Counted from the first letter of the stretch, positions 37,039 through 46,621 are shown. The stretch: 64,000 bases of DNA from Chitinophaga pinensis (GCA_945862385.1 CAMAXV010000006.1:62001-126000); one strand, 5' to 3'. The notes: generated by a model from the sequence alone, not told the origin. Made by a program: numbers and translations.

Positions 37039-38380
37039 AGGACTTGGCAGGGAATTTCAAATCCGCCCTGTGGCCCGTCCACCCCTTAAATAATTTGTTA
37101 ACCATCCAGTTTTTTATCCGGTGATTCCCCATGTTCATCATTTTCCGGTGAAGCATACCAGTTTGCCAGGCTTTCCATGCTATACTTTCCATTGCAGATC
37201 CCTTTCCGGATGTTACTGTTTCATGTCTGTTATGCAGCAGCAATTCATGCAGGTTAATTTTTACGGCACATACCTCTGTACAGTTACCGCAAAGGGAAGA
37301 TGCATGACTCAGGTGATTCCATTCACCCAATTCCTTCAGGTTAGGGGTGATAACACTCCCGATTGGTCCACTATACGTTGTACCATACGCATGACCTCCG
37401 ATATTCTTGTAAACGGGACAAGCATTCAAACAGGCACCACAACGGATACAATAAAGGCTTTCCCTGGAAACTGGGTCTTGTAAAACCTGTGTGCGTCCAT
37501 TATCCAACAGTATAACATACATTTCTTCAGGTCCGTCTGATTCTGTTGATTGTTTGGGTCCGTTTATGATTGAATTGTATACTGTAACCTGCTGACCAGT
37601 TCCAAAAGTTGAAAGCAATGGCCAGAAAAGGGCAAGATCATGGATACTGGGGATCACTTTCTCCAGACCAACAACAACTATATGTGTTTTTGGCCAGGAT
37701 GCACTCAGCCTTGCATTCCCCTCATTCTCGGTGACGGCAATGCCTCCAGTATCAGCAATGATGAAGTTAGCTCCTGTAACCCCAACTTCTGCTTCTCTGT
37801 ACTTTTTTCTCAATTTTTCCCGGGCAACCAAAGTAAGTTGTTCGGGTGTAAGGTCCAGCGGGGTTTGCAGGTGTTCATGAAAAACACGCGCAACATCCTC
37901 CTTGCTTTTGTGCATGGCAGGAGTAACGATGTGGTAGGGAGGTTCATTATCCAGCTGCTGTATGTATTCACCTAAATCCGTTTCAACGCTCTCAATACCA
38001 TTTTGTTGAAGGAAATCATTCAGGTGAATTTCCTCAGTAACCATACTTTTAGACTTGACAAGAGATTTGCAATTACGTTCCCTGCAAATCTTTAAAATTG
38101 CTTCACAAGCTTGTGCTGTATCCATAGCCCAAATGACTTTACCACCTCTTGCAAGCAGGTTATTCTCAAATTTCTCAAGCTGAATATCAAGTGTTTCCAA
38201 GGCTTTCCACTTGATATTCTTAGCTTTTTCTCTGGCAAATTCCAGGTCTGCAAACTGTCGCATTCCAACTGGTACAACCGCATTGTATTTACCAATATTG
38301 TAATTAATGGTTTTACGGTGCTTGAGGTCAGCAGCCTTGACGGCGCTTTTCTCCTTGAATGTGGAAACGACTGATGACAT
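37007..38380 (-). CDS. lutB: LutB-like iron-sulfur protein (LUD domain)
   Basis: This 457-residue protein has an N-terminal LUD domain (about 60-300) and a C-terminal ferredoxin-like part with two cluster motifs: CIRCGACLNACPVY and CGNCTEVC. LutB acts with LutA and LutC to oxidise L-lactate to pyruvate. Neither partner is adjacent, so either they are elsewhere or this member has another role. It starts two bases after the DUF3109 stop, so the two are co-transcribed. Confidence 0.9.
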   Translation of the reverse strand: MSSVVSTFKEKSAVKAADLKHRKTINYNIGKYNAVVPVGMRQFADLEFAREKAKNIKWKALETLDIQLEKFENNLLARGGKVIWAMDTAQACEAILKICRERNCKSLVKSKSMVTEEIHLNDFLQQNGIESVETDLGEYIQQLDNEPPYHIVTPAMHKSKEDVARVFHEHLQTPLDLTPEQLTLVAREKLRKKYREAEVGVTGANFIIADTGGIAVTENEGNARLSASWPKTHIVVVGLEKVIPSIHDLALFWPLLSTFGTGQQVTVYNSIINGPKQSTESDGPEEMYVILLDNGRTQVLQDPVSRESLYCIRCGACLNACPVYKNIGGHAYGTTYSGPIGSVITPNLKELGEWNHLSHASSLCGNCTEVCAVKINLHELLLHNRHETVTSGKGSAMESIAWKAWQTGMLHRKMMNMGNHRIKNWMVNKLFKGWTGHRADLKFPAKSFNQQWREMIS

Positions 38381-38382
38381 GA

Positions 38383-38985
38383 TTACTTATTTTCTTCTTT
38401 TTGATTAACTTTAAAATAATCCTTTGCTACCTGATCCAATGTATCGTAAAAACCTTCTCCGTAAGCCCTGATCAGTGCATCTTTGAGAAATTTGTAAACA
38501 GGCACTTTCAGCTCTTTACCCAAAGCACAAGCCGGACTACACATACCTTCCCTCGGATCATAATTGAGCAACTCATGTGCAGAAAACCTGCTCTTACTTC
38601 TTTTTATGGGATAAAGATGACAGGATATGGGTTTTTTCCAGCTAATTAATCCCTTGTTATAGCCTTCTTCAAAAGCACACTTGATAACACCCTGCTTATC
38701 CCTGAATCCATAGGCACAGATTTTGTCATCGACTGTAGGTGTTACCCAACCAAATTCCCGGTCATAGCGATAAAGTCCATTTCGCTCAATCTCCTTTATG
38801 CCCTCTTTGGGGATGAGGTGCATGACTTTTTCATAAGCCACTTTGACTTCATCCAACTCTTCATCGGTTAGGGGAGCACCAGCATCACCATCTTCACAAC
38901 AACCTCCCTTGCATTTAGAAAGGTCACAGACAAACTGGTCTTCTACAATATCATCACTGATGAGAATACTATCAATCGAAATCAA
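38383..38985 (-). CDS. DUF3109 family cysteine-rich protein
   Basis: This 200-residue protein is of a family of unknown function with conserved cysteines: CDLSKCKGGCCEDGDAGAPL near the N-terminus, then single Cys in DDKICAYGF, VIKCAFE, ISCHLYP and GMCSPACALG. The pattern resembles the YkgJ/Fe-S type and could bind a metal cluster. An ATG at 39012 is in frame, but it lies upstream of a perfect -7 box at 39001-39008. The TTG at 38985, followed by ISIDSILISDD, matches the family N-terminus and is 15 nt from the box. It is in an operon with the lutB-like gene. Confidence 0.88.
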   Translation of the reverse strand: MISIDSILISDDIVEDQFVCDLSKCKGGCCEDGDAGAPLTDEELDEVKVAYEKVMHLIPKEGIKEIERNGLYRYDREFGWVTPTVDDKICAYGFRDKQGVIKCAFEEGYNKGLISWKKPISCHLYPIKRSKSRFSAHELLNYDPREGMCSPACALGKELKVPVYKFLKDALIRAYGEGFYDTLDQVAKDYFKVNQKEENK

Positions 38986-39000
38986 GCTATTGAGTTTATA

Positions 39001-39008
39001 CAAAAATA
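39001..39008 (-). promoter_or_regulatory. -7 box for the DUF3109-lutB operon
   Basis: TATTTTTG is an exact match on the minus strand, 15 nt before the TTG start at 38985. The spacing is the same as at the flippase TTG start. Confidence 0.55.
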
Positions 39009-39050
39009 GCATTAAATCATGGGTCGGAATAGCCTGTAACTAAAAACTTA

Positions 39051-39788
39051 CTAAAGACTCATCATTTCCTTGAAACGAACAGCCTGGCGTCTTGAAACTT
39101 CAATTTTTTCTCCCCCCTTTATTTCAAGCAACAGTCCACCATTGAAGAATGGCTCTACTTTTTCTATCATCCTGAGGTTGACAATATGTTTCCTGTTTGC
39201 CCGGAAGAAAATTCTGGTATCCAACCTTTCTTCCAGTGAATTGAGCGACTTCAGGATCAATGGCTTATTCGTACTAAAGAATACCCTGGCATAGTTACCT
39301 ACTGATTCAAAAAGTCTTATTTCAGATAGCTTTACAAACCAGCACTTTTCACCATCTTTTACAAAGACCTGGTCAGATTCTGTAAGGATGTGCCTCGACT
39401 CATATCTGCCATCAGCAGCATGAATATCTTTTTCATCAAGCAGGAGTAGTTTCTGGATTGCGTCAGATAAACGCTTCGGATCTATCGGCTTGAGCAGGTA
39501 ATCAAGTGCATTGACTTCAAATGCCTTGATGGCAAAATCATTGAATGCTGTTGTAAAAATAACGGAAGGAACCTTATCCAATTCTTCCAGCAATTCAAAC
39601 CCGGTTTTTACCGGCATCTGTATGTCGAGAAAAATGAGGTCGGGATTTAATTCGGGAATTAATACCAGGGCTTCATCTGCATTGGCAGCTTCTCCAAGAA
39701 TTTCAACTTCCGGGTAATCACTGAGCATCTTCCTGAGTTCTGCCCTTGCAAGCCTTTCGTCGTCAATAATGATTGCTGTCTTTTTCAT
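39051..39788 (-). CDS. LytTR-family response regulator
   Basis: This 245-residue regulator has a receiver domain (acidic pair IIIDDE, phosphate acceptor Asp55 in LIFLDIQMP, TTAFNDFAIKAFEVNALDYLLKPI) and a C-terminal LytTR DNA-binding domain (about 140-245; FFRANRKHIVNLRMIEKVEP). It is 11 bases after the histidine kinase gene and forms a two-component pair with it. The targets are unknown; LytTR sites are usually direct repeats, and none stand out nearby. Confidence 0.94.
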   Translation of the reverse strand: MKKTAIIIDDERLARAELRKMLSDYPEVEILGEAANADEALVLIPELNPDLIFLDIQMPVKTGFELLEELDKVPSVIFTTAFNDFAIKAFEVNALDYLLKPIDPKRLSDAIQKLLLLDEKDIHAADGRYESRHILTESDQVFVKDGEKCWFVKLSEIRLFESVGNYARVFFSTNKPLILKSLNSLEERLDTRIFFRANRKHIVNLRMIEKVEPFFNGGLLLEIKGGEKIEVSRRQAVRFKEMMSL

Positions 39789-39799
39789 AATGGTTGTTA

Positions 39800-40849
39800 T
39801 TAATCAAGTGGAATGACTACTTCAGCAAGTACTTCCTTTTCATTCAACTGACTGATTCTGAAGGTTGCCCTGCCGGCAAAAATAAGTTGGAGCCTTGTTT
39901 CTGTACTTTGCAATCCGAATCCCTCTTTTTCCTTTTGCATATTAAGCTTTCCATCATTAACTACCTGCAAATAAAACAGGCCGTCATTTTCTAGTGCAAC
40001 AATTTTAATTATACCTGGCTCCACACTTTTTCCTATTCCATGTTTAATGGCATTTTCCACAAGGGTTTGCAACATCATGGGAGGAACCGGATTATCCAAA
40101 GCATCCTCTTCTATTTCATATTTAACCTTCAGCCGGTCTTCAAACCGGATCAATTCAAGTGCGAGGTAATCCTCAACAATCTCAAGTTCTTTTTCAAGTG
40201 TGACTGTCTCCAGCTGGTCTGAGAGCATACTCGACCTGAGGATATTGCCCAATGAAGTCACTGAAACCCTTGCCCTGCTTGGATCTTCATCAATCAATGC
40301 CCTGATGCTGTTTAACGCATTGAAAATAAAATGTGGATTGATACTCGCCTTAATTGTCTTCAGCTCAAGAGACTTCACCATCGCTTCCAGCTTGAGGTTA
40401 TCTACCTGATTTTTCCTGGACTGCTCCACATAATGGTAAATGAAATAAATGCAATTCCAGATAAAAAAATAAATGAACGAGGTAAAAATATTGGTACTGA
40501 TTTTTTGCTGAAGCCCCATCAGTACTTCTTCCTTGTATTCCAGTTGCAGCAAACTGCTCAGAAAAGTTTCGAGTAGTCCAACCAATGCAGCAAACAAAAC
40601 TGATAATAGAACAAACCCAAGAAGCTGATAATTTACCGGACGGTTCATCAGGCTTAATCGGTGGATTGCAATCCGCATGAGATGAGACATAACCAATCCC
40701 ACCACTAAATAAACACACAGTCTGGTTATAAAAAGGTTGTCAAATAAATTATAGGTTATGGCAAAAAAAATGTTAATCCCAACAAACATTCCCCAGCCAA
40801 GAAGCTGAAAAAGCCAATATTTTGATATCCTGCCCAGTACGCGATCCAT
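39800..40849 (-). CDS. LytS-type sensor histidine kinase
   Basis: This 349-residue kinase has four hydrophobic segments in the first 150 residues and no obvious extracellular sensor domain. The HisKA_7TM-like phospho-acceptor is in SINPHFIFNALNSIRALID, and the ATPase domain has MMLQTLVENAIKHGIGKS (N box) and KEGFGLQSTETRL. It works with the LytTR regulator that follows. An imperfect box (TAATTTTA) lies just before the ATG. Confidence 0.94.
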   Translation of the reverse strand: MDRVLGRISKYWLFQLLGWGMFVGINIFFAITYNLFDNLFITRLCVYLVVGLVMSHLMRIAIHRLSLMNRPVNYQLLGFVLLSVLFAALVGLLETFLSSLLQLEYKEEVLMGLQQKISTNIFTSFIYFFIWNCIYFIYHYVEQSRKNQVDNLKLEAMVKSLELKTIKASINPHFIFNALNSIRALIDEDPSRARVSVTSLGNILRSSMLSDQLETVTLEKELEIVEDYLALELIRFEDRLKVKYEIEEDALDNPVPPMMLQTLVENAIKHGIGKSVEPGIIKIVALENDGLFYLQVVNDGKLNMQKEKEGFGLQSTETRLQLIFAGRATFRISQLNEKEVLAEVVIPLD

Positions 40850-40937
40850 ATTCTGTAAAATTACCTAACTCCCCGCAGTTCTGAATGCTTATTGTATGGG
40901 TGGTTTTAAGCAGCACCTCATCGGTATATAAGGGTAT

Positions 40938-40968
40938 TTTGATTAACTTCACATGATAATTACCTTGG
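40938..40968 (+). promoter_or_regulatory. dxs promoter: TTTG-N19-TACCTTGG
   Basis: TTTG (40938-40941) is followed after 19 nt by TACCTTGG (40961-40968), a 7/8 -7 box at ideal spacing. The leader to the dxs ATG would be about 58 nt. Confidence 0.5.
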
Positions 40969-41031
40969 AATCACCGAACAAAAAAGTGCATCATTTGTTT
41001 CACAACGAAGTACACTTACAAAGGATACAAC

Positions 41032-42957
41032 ATGAAAATTGAACCAGGCAAACTGCTCCAGCAAATCGACTCACCGGCTGACCTCAAAAAGTTGGCCAAA
41101 GACGATCTGGTAAAAGTGTGTGATGAACTCAGGCAATACATTATTGATGTGGTGAGTGTGCATGGAGGACATTTTGGAGCAAGTCTCGGTGTTGTTGAAT
41201 TATCGGTTGCATTGCATTACGCCTACAACACGCCTCATGATCAGCTCGTTTGGGATGTGGGGCATCAGGCATACGGACATAAAATACTCACAGGAAGAAG
41301 GGATAATTTTCATACACAAAGAAAGTACGGTGGCCTAAGCGGCTTCCCAAAACGAAGCGAAAGCGAGTATGACACTTTTGGGGTTGGCCATTCTTCCACT
41401 TCAATTTCTGCTGCCCTGGGTATGGCCCTTGCAGCTAAACATAAGGGCGAGACAGATCGCAAGTCGGTTGCAGTTATTGGAGATGGCTCCATGACAGCAG
41501 GGATGGCTTTTGAAGCCATGAATCATGCCGGAATCGCAGATGCAGACATGCTGGTAATTCTGAATGACAACAACATGAGCATCGACCCGAATGTGGGTGC
41601 TCTCCGGGAATACCTCACTGATATCAGTACCTCTCACACCTACAACAAGCTCAAAGATGACATATGGAAGACTTTGGGCAAATTGCCAGTTGGTGGTAAC
41701 TTTACCAGGGAAATAGCAAGTAAGTTGGAACACAGCATCAAAGGTTTTATTAGCCGGAGAAGCAATCTCTTTGAATCTATGAACATGCGGTATTTTGGTC
41801 CGATTGATGGCCACAATATCACTAAACTCGTAGATACCCTGAAGGACCTCAGGGATATACCCGGTCCGAAACTCCTTCATATCATAACAACCAAAGGCAA
41901 AGGCTATGCCCTGGCTGAAAAAGACCAGACCAAGTGGCATGCACCTGGACTTTTTGATAAAGTAACAGGGGAGATATTTAAAAAAACATACGATACTCCT
42001 CAGGCTCCCAAATACCAGGATGTTTTTGGTAAAACAATACTTGAACTGGCCAGGAATAATCCAAATATTTTTGGCATAACGCCTGCCATGCCATCAGGAT
42101 CTTCTCTAAAATTCATGATGGATGAGATGCCAGACAGGGCTTTTGATGTGGGCATTTGTGAACAGCATGCCGTAACCCTGAGTGCCGGTATGGCCACCCA
42201 GGGACTCAGGGTTTTCTGCAATATCTATTCCAGCTTCATGCAGCGCGCCTATGATCAGGTTGTTCATGATGTAGCCATTCAGAAACTGCCCGTGGTATTT
42301 TGTTTGGACAGAGCCGGTTTGGTTGGAGATGATGGTCCTACCCACCACGGAGTATATGATATTGCATACATGCGCTGCATCCCCAATATGATTGTTTCCT
42401 CTCCTATGAATGAAGAGGAACTCAGGAACCTGATGTATACTGCTCAGCTGGAAACAACAAATCTTCCATTTGTAATCAGATATCCCCGGGGTGAGGGTGT
42501 GATGCCCGAGTGGCAGACTCCACTGAAGGAAGTAACTATCGGAAAGGGACGAAGGCTGAAGGAAGGAGTTGATTTGGCCATACTCAGCTTTGGTCATCCA
42601 GGCAATTTCGCTGCAGCCGCGATCAGGGAACTTCGAACCGATGGTATAACACCCGGTCACTACGACCTACGGTTTGTGAAACCGCTGGATGAAGAAATGT
42701 TACACGAAGTTTTCAGCAGGTATAATAAGATCATCACTGTGGAAGACGGAACCATTGTGGGCGGAGTAGGTTCTGCTATCCTGGAGTTTATGGCAAAACA
42801 CAACTACCAGGCCTCTGTGCGTATGCTTGGCATACCAGACAGAATAGTAGAACATGGCTCACAAAAGGAACTGCACAGGGAATGCGCTTACGATACGAAA
42901 GCTATCGTTGATACCGCCAGAGAAATGATGAAGGACCTGGTTCAGATTATGCAGTAA
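41032..42957 (+). CDS. dxs: 1-deoxy-D-xylulose-5-phosphate synthase
   Basis: Dxs condenses pyruvate and glyceraldehyde-3-phosphate in the first step of the MEP route to isoprenoids. The 641 residues are of normal length and show the TPP motif (VIGDGSMTAGMAFEAMNHAG, then NDNNMSI), the catalytic EQHAVTLSAGMA and the C-terminal transketolase domain. An AAGGA lies seven bases before the ATG. Its 3' end overlaps scpA by 11 bases. The neighbouring genes are unrelated. Confidence 0.97.
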   Translation: MKIEPGKLLQQIDSPADLKKLAKDDLVKVCDELRQYIIDVVSVHGGHFGASLGVVELSVALHYAYNTPHDQLVWDVGHQAYGHKILTGRRDNFHTQRKYGGLSGFPKRSESEYDTFGVGHSSTSISAALGMALAAKHKGETDRKSVAVIGDGSMTAGMAFEAMNHAGIADADMLVILNDNNMSIDPNVGALREYLTDISTSHTYNKLKDDIWKTLGKLPVGGNFTREIASKLEHSIKGFISRRSNLFESMNMRYFGPIDGHNITKLVDTLKDLRDIPGPKLLHIITTKGKGYALAEKDQTKWHAPGLFDKVTGEIFKKTYDTPQAPKYQDVFGKTILELARNNPNIFGITPAMPSGSSLKFMMDEMPDRAFDVGICEQHAVTLSAGMATQGLRVFCNIYSSFMQRAYDQVVHDVAIQKLPVVFCLDRAGLVGDDGPTHHGVYDIAYMRCIPNMIVSSPMNEEELRNLMYTAQLETTNLPFVIRYPRGEGVMPEWQTPLKEVTIGKGRRLKEGVDLAILSFGHPGNFAAAAIRELRTDGITPGHYDLRFVKPLDEEMLHEVFSRYNKIITVEDGTIVGGVGSAILEFMAKHNYQASVRMLGIPDRIVEHGSQKELHRECAYDTKAIVDTAREMMKDLVQIMQ

Positions 42958-43726
42958 AATCATAAACGGGATCCTGAGGACGCTCATCATTGTATTCAAT
43001 GATGAAATTATTCCTACCCTCTCCGATGATGATTGACATGTAATTCTGTTGCACCAGTTCCAGAACTGTCAGGAAAACAAAGATGGCATGAAGCCGATCC
43101 TGACAAACATCAAATACCTTTTCAAAAGACATGGTCTTTTCTTTGGAACTGACAAGCAACACATACTCCCTGCTTTCTTCCATCGTATAATTATACCTGT
43201 AGACAACATGCTGCGGTTTATTCTGCCTGTCATGTACCCTTTGCATGACCTTTTCAAAAAGCTTCATGAGCTTGAAAAGGCTGACCGATTGTATCTCTGT
43301 TCCTTCTGAGGCTTCTTCTCCAATGGCATGTAAATCCTGTTTGAGATTGCCACGTTTTACCATAAAAAGGCGCTGCTGCTCAAGCTCTGCCAACCTTGAT
43401 GATGCCTCCTTGAATTTTTTGTATTCAAGAATCTTCTCAACAAGTTCCTGGCGTGGATCAATTTCATTACCCGATGCATCCAGCTCTTTTCTCGGCAATA
43501 ACATTTTCGCTTTGATCCGCATCAATGTTGAAATAAATAATATGAATTCACTGCTCAGTTCAATATTATCATCTTCTGATTGTTTGATGAATGTCAGAAA
43601 GTCATCAATAATATTTTTGATGGGAATATTGTAAATATCCAGTTCATCCCTCTCAATAAAAAAAAGGAGTAGGTCAAACGGACCTTCAAACTGGGGTAAT
43701 TTAATATGATAGGATGCTGTGTTCAA
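42947..43726 (-). CDS. scpA: Segregation and condensation protein A
   Basis: ScpA is the kleisin that joins SMC and ScpB for chromosome condensation. The 259 residues begin with the typical IKLPQFEGPFDLLLFFIERD and show YNIPI and the C-terminal winged helix (FVFLTVLELVQQNYM). The only standard start codon near this N-terminus is a TTG at 43726; an in-frame TAA lies five codons further up. smc and scpB are not here. A -7 box lies 28 nt upstream. Confidence 0.95.
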   Translation of the reverse strand: MNTASYHIKLPQFEGPFDLLLFFIERDELDIYNIPIKNIIDDFLTFIKQSEDDNIELSSEFILFISTLMRIKAKMLLPRKELDASGNEIDPRQELVEKILEYKKFKEASSRLAELEQQRLFMVKRGNLKQDLHAIGEEASEGTEIQSVSLFKLMKLFEKVMQRVHDRQNKPQHVVYRYNYTMEESREYVLLVSSKEKTMSFEKVFDVCQDRLHAIFVFLTVLELVQQNYMSIIIGEGRNNFIIEYNDERPQDPVYDFTA

Positions 43727-43754
43727 TGTGGAATATTTTTATGCCGATGAACGA

Positions 43755-43762
43755 CAAATATA
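43755..43762 (-). promoter_or_regulatory. -7 box for scpA
   Basis: TATATTTG is an exact match, 28 nt before the TTG start. Confidence 0.5.
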
Positions 43763-43833
43763 TGTATTCGCTTCAAAACAACTGGAATCTCCAACTGAAA
43801 TTAACGACCTTCGCGACATAAACTGATTAAGAG

Positions 43834-44691
43834 ATGATCAAATGGATATTGTTTATTTTGCTGTGTCTGATTTGGGGCAGCTCATTTGTGCTGATGAAAA
43901 CCGGACTGGAAACTTTGAGCCCCTATCAGGTAGCTTCGCTCAGGATTCTTTTTACTGGAGTGGTGATGCTACCCCTGCTACCACGTGCCCTAAAAACAGT
44001 TCCCAAAGAAATCATCAGACCAATAATACTTTCAGGGTTTCTCGGTTCATTCTTTCCTGCATTTCTTTTCTCACTGGCACAGACAAAGATTGACAGCTCA
44101 CTGGCAGGTATACTCAATTCCCTAACTCCGATTTTTACAGTTGCGATAGGCACAATGTTCTTTAAACTCAAGATTGGTTGGATAAAATGGGCAGGCATGA
44201 TAACCGGATTCGCAGGCATGATGGTGCTATTACTTGGCAATACAAAAGGAATAAGCCTTCATTACCTGGGCTATGCTTTTTTCGTAATCCTGGCTACCAT
44301 ATTTTATGGGCTGAATGTAAATGTTGTTAACCAGTTGCTGCGCAATACCCAGCCATTGCATGTTACAACCATCGCATTCTCTGCTTTAACTATTCCTACG
44401 TTAATAATCCTGGCTACAACAGGCTATTTTACTGACCCCAACCTGCTGAATGGCAACTGGACACAAGGAACTATTGCTGCGGCTACCCTTGGTATTATGG
44501 GAACAGGTGTCGCTTCGGTACTTTTTTACAGCCTTGTAAGTAAAGCCGGACCAGTATTCGCTTCTACGGTAACCTACGGCATACCATTTGTTGCCATTGG
44601 CTGGGGATTAATTTATGGAGAACAAATTTCCCTTATACAGGTTGCGGGCATGTGTGTCATCCTCATTGGTGTAAGGCTGGCAAACAAATAA
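43834..44691 (+). CDS. EamA/DMT family transporter (second)
   Basis: This 285-residue ten-helix exporter has two EamA repeats (WGSSFVLMKTGLETLSP in helix 1, ILATIFYGLNVNVVNQLL opening repeat two). It is only distantly similar to the transporter at 36 kb. Substrate unknown. It ends on the base next to the frr stop. Confidence 0.93.
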   Translation: MIKWILFILLCLIWGSSFVLMKTGLETLSPYQVASLRILFTGVVMLPLLPRALKTVPKEIIRPIILSGFLGSFFPAFLFSLAQTKIDSSLAGILNSLTPIFTVAIGTMFFKLKIGWIKWAGMITGFAGMMVLLLGNTKGISLHYLGYAFFVILATIFYGLNVNVVNQLLRNTQPLHVTTIAFSALTIPTLIILATTGYFTDPNLLNGNWTQGTIAAATLGIMGTGVASVLFYSLVSKAGPVFASTVTYGIPFVAIGWGLIYGEQISLIQVAGMCVILIGVRLANK

Positions 44692-45255
44692 TCAGACACT
44701 CATTACTTCCTTTTCCTTGGCTGCCAGTGTTTTATCAACCAGGGCAATAAATTTATTGGTGAGATCCTGTATTTCTTTTTCAGCGTCTGCAGCAGTATCC
44801 TCACTCAGGCCATTTTTTTGCAATTTTTTCACCTGCTCAATCGCATCTCTCCGGATATTTCTAATGGCAACTTTTGAATGCTCTCCCTCACCCTGAACAC
44901 GCTTCACAATTTCACGCCTTCTTTCTTCAGTAAGCGGGGGCAGAAAAATCCTGATAATCATGCCGTCATTCTGAGGCGTTACACCCAGGTTTGCAGCAAT
45001 GATAGAACGTTCTATGGCTTGTAACATGTTGCGCTCCCAGGGCTGAATAGTAAGGGTTCTGGCATCTGCAACGGTAATGTTAGCAACCTGTGCAACAGGA
45101 GTTGGTGCGCCGTAATAATCTACTGTGAGTCCGTCAAACATCTGAGGGTTTGCCCTTCCAGCCCTTAATTTCACCAATTCTGCTTCAAGATGGGATATTG
45201 CTTTCTCCATTGTTGAAGTAGCGTCCATGATATACATTTCCAATTCTTCAGACAT
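44692..45255 (-). CDS. frr: Ribosome recycling factor
   Basis: Frr splits post-termination ribosomes together with EF-G. The 187 residues show the three-helix bundle sequence including MEKAISHLEAELVKLRAGRA, QPWERNMLQAIERSI and LTEERRREIVKRV. The usual neighbour pyrH is absent. It has its own well-formed promoter. Confidence 0.97.
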   Translation of the reverse strand: MSEELEMYIMDATSTMEKAISHLEAELVKLRAGRANPQMFDGLTVDYYGAPTPVAQVANITVADARTLTIQPWERNMLQAIERSIIAANLGVTPQNDGMIIRIFLPPLTEERRREIVKRVQGEGEHSKVAIRNIRRDAIEQVKKLQKNGLSEDTAADAEKEIQDLTNKFIALVDKTLAAKEKEVMSV

Positions 45256-45274
45256 AATTGTTTGTTTTGCAATG

Positions 45275-45304
45275 CAAAGCTAATGAATGAGGTCTATAAG
45301 CAAA
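45275..45304 (-). promoter_or_regulatory. frr promoter: TTTG-N18-TAGCTTTG
   Basis: On the minus strand TTTG (45301-45304), 18 nt, then TAGCTTTG (45275-45282). The -7 box is 19 nt from the ATG. This is one of the best full consensus promoters in the window. Confidence 0.65.
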
Positions 45305-45321
45305 AGATAAATTGCAAAAGG

Positions 45322-46461
45322 TTAATTGAGGGTATTCAATTCCTCAAAGGTGTCTGAGTTGACAATTCTAGTAAAGGTTTGAATTTCCTCTTTTTCAGGG
45401 GTGTATTGCGTGAGTGTGGATTTGCTTCTGAACGATACCCTGTTAATAACAAGTAAGATTATAAATGCTATTACAAACATGGAAATAATCAGTATGGTAT
45501 TGCCAAAATGCTGAAAATTACAGGTGAACAGCACAAAAAGAGCATTTAATCCCAGAATAAAAAGCGTCACTTGCCTGTGTGTCATTCCTTTCCCCAAAAG
45601 CAGGTGGTGAAAGTGCTCCATATCAGGTTCAAAAGGAGATCTGCCATGAACCATTCTAATAATCACCAGTCTCAACATATCAGCCATGGGTATTAATAGC
45701 AAAGCGACACCAACAGCAGGAGAAGCGGGAAAATCTGTTTCCGGATTTAAAGCAGAAGAGGTTGAAATAAAGCGTATCACAAGTACTGCGTTGATAAGTC
45801 CGATCAAAAGCGAACCGGTATCACCAAGAAATATTTTGGCAGGACTCCAGTTGTACATTAAAAATGCAAACAAAGCAGAAGATGACACCAATGCTATCAG
45901 CGCATGGGTTTTATCACCCTGCAACCAGAACACTATACCCAGAAACAAAGTGGAAAACAAACCAAGTGTTGCTGCCAATCCATCAACACCGTCAATCAGA
46001 TTGAAAGCATTAATAATGACCAGCATTGTAAATGTTGTAAATAAAAAAGCTGCTGCAGGAGACAACATCCCGATACCCAGAAATCCATCAAATGAATTCA
46101 ACTGATAGTATCCCTGATAAACCAGCAGCAAAACAGCAACGAGCTGACCAGCAAACTTTTTTGCTGGCGAAAAAAAGAGGATATCATCTTTCAGACCTAC
46201 AAAAAAAATGATTGTAAATGCAGTTAGAAAACCAGGCACCTGTGGTGAATTGTTGAAATCCACCGATAGCAAAAGTGTAATAAGTAAAGATGCAAACAAG
46301 GCAATACCACCCATTGAAGGTGTGGGTATTTGATGAATTTTCCTGATACCCGGAAAATCAAGCAACTGCCTCCTGTGAGTCAATTTGATGATTACAGGAA
46401 TCATAAAAAAAGAAATAGAAAAGGCAAAACACAAAGTAGGCAATACGGACCCCATAATCAT
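45322..46461 (-). CDS. WecA/MraY-type polyprenyl-phosphate sugar-1-phosphate transferase
   Basis: This is a ten-to-eleven-helix inner-membrane enzyme of 379 residues that loads a UDP-sugar phosphate (usually GlcNAc-1-P) onto undecaprenyl phosphate, starting a glycan. Motifs: PSMGGIALF, VGLKDD, NAFNLIDGVDGLA, FLGDTGSL and the histidine-rich HFHHLLLGKG. The lack of neighbouring mur genes argues for WecA/TagO rather than MraY. A short soluble tail follows the last helix. Confidence 0.92.
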   Translation of the reverse strand: MIMGSVLPTLCFAFSISFFMIPVIIKLTHRRQLLDFPGIRKIHQIPTPSMGGIALFASLLITLLLSVDFNNSPQVPGFLTAFTIIFFVGLKDDILFFSPAKKFAGQLVAVLLLVYQGYYQLNSFDGFLGIGMLSPAAAFLFTTFTMLVIINAFNLIDGVDGLAATLGLFSTLFLGIVFWLQGDKTHALIALVSSSALFAFLMYNWSPAKIFLGDTGSLLIGLINAVLVIRFISTSSALNPETDFPASPAVGVALLLIPMADMLRLVIIRMVHGRSPFEPDMEHFHHLLLGKGMTHRQVTLFILGLNALFVLFTCNFQHFGNTILIISMFVIAFIILLVINRVSFRSKSTLTQYTPEKEEIQTFTRIVNSDTFEELNTLN

Positions 46462-46621
46462 ATTTTTTCATCATTTCACTTCAACACACCTCACTCAATA
46501 CTTTGGGTTTTTCAAGTATATGAAATTAAATTTAATACCTGACTATTCATAGCAGGGGTCCCTGTTTTTATGCACATTGGGAAAAAAACATGAATCCCTG
46601 TTTAAAAACACACAAAAACAT

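Noticed and set aside
46553-46564. CAGGGGTCCCTG followed by five Ts as a terminator
   Set aside because: The stem would be only four pairs, and no plus-strand gene lies directly upstream.
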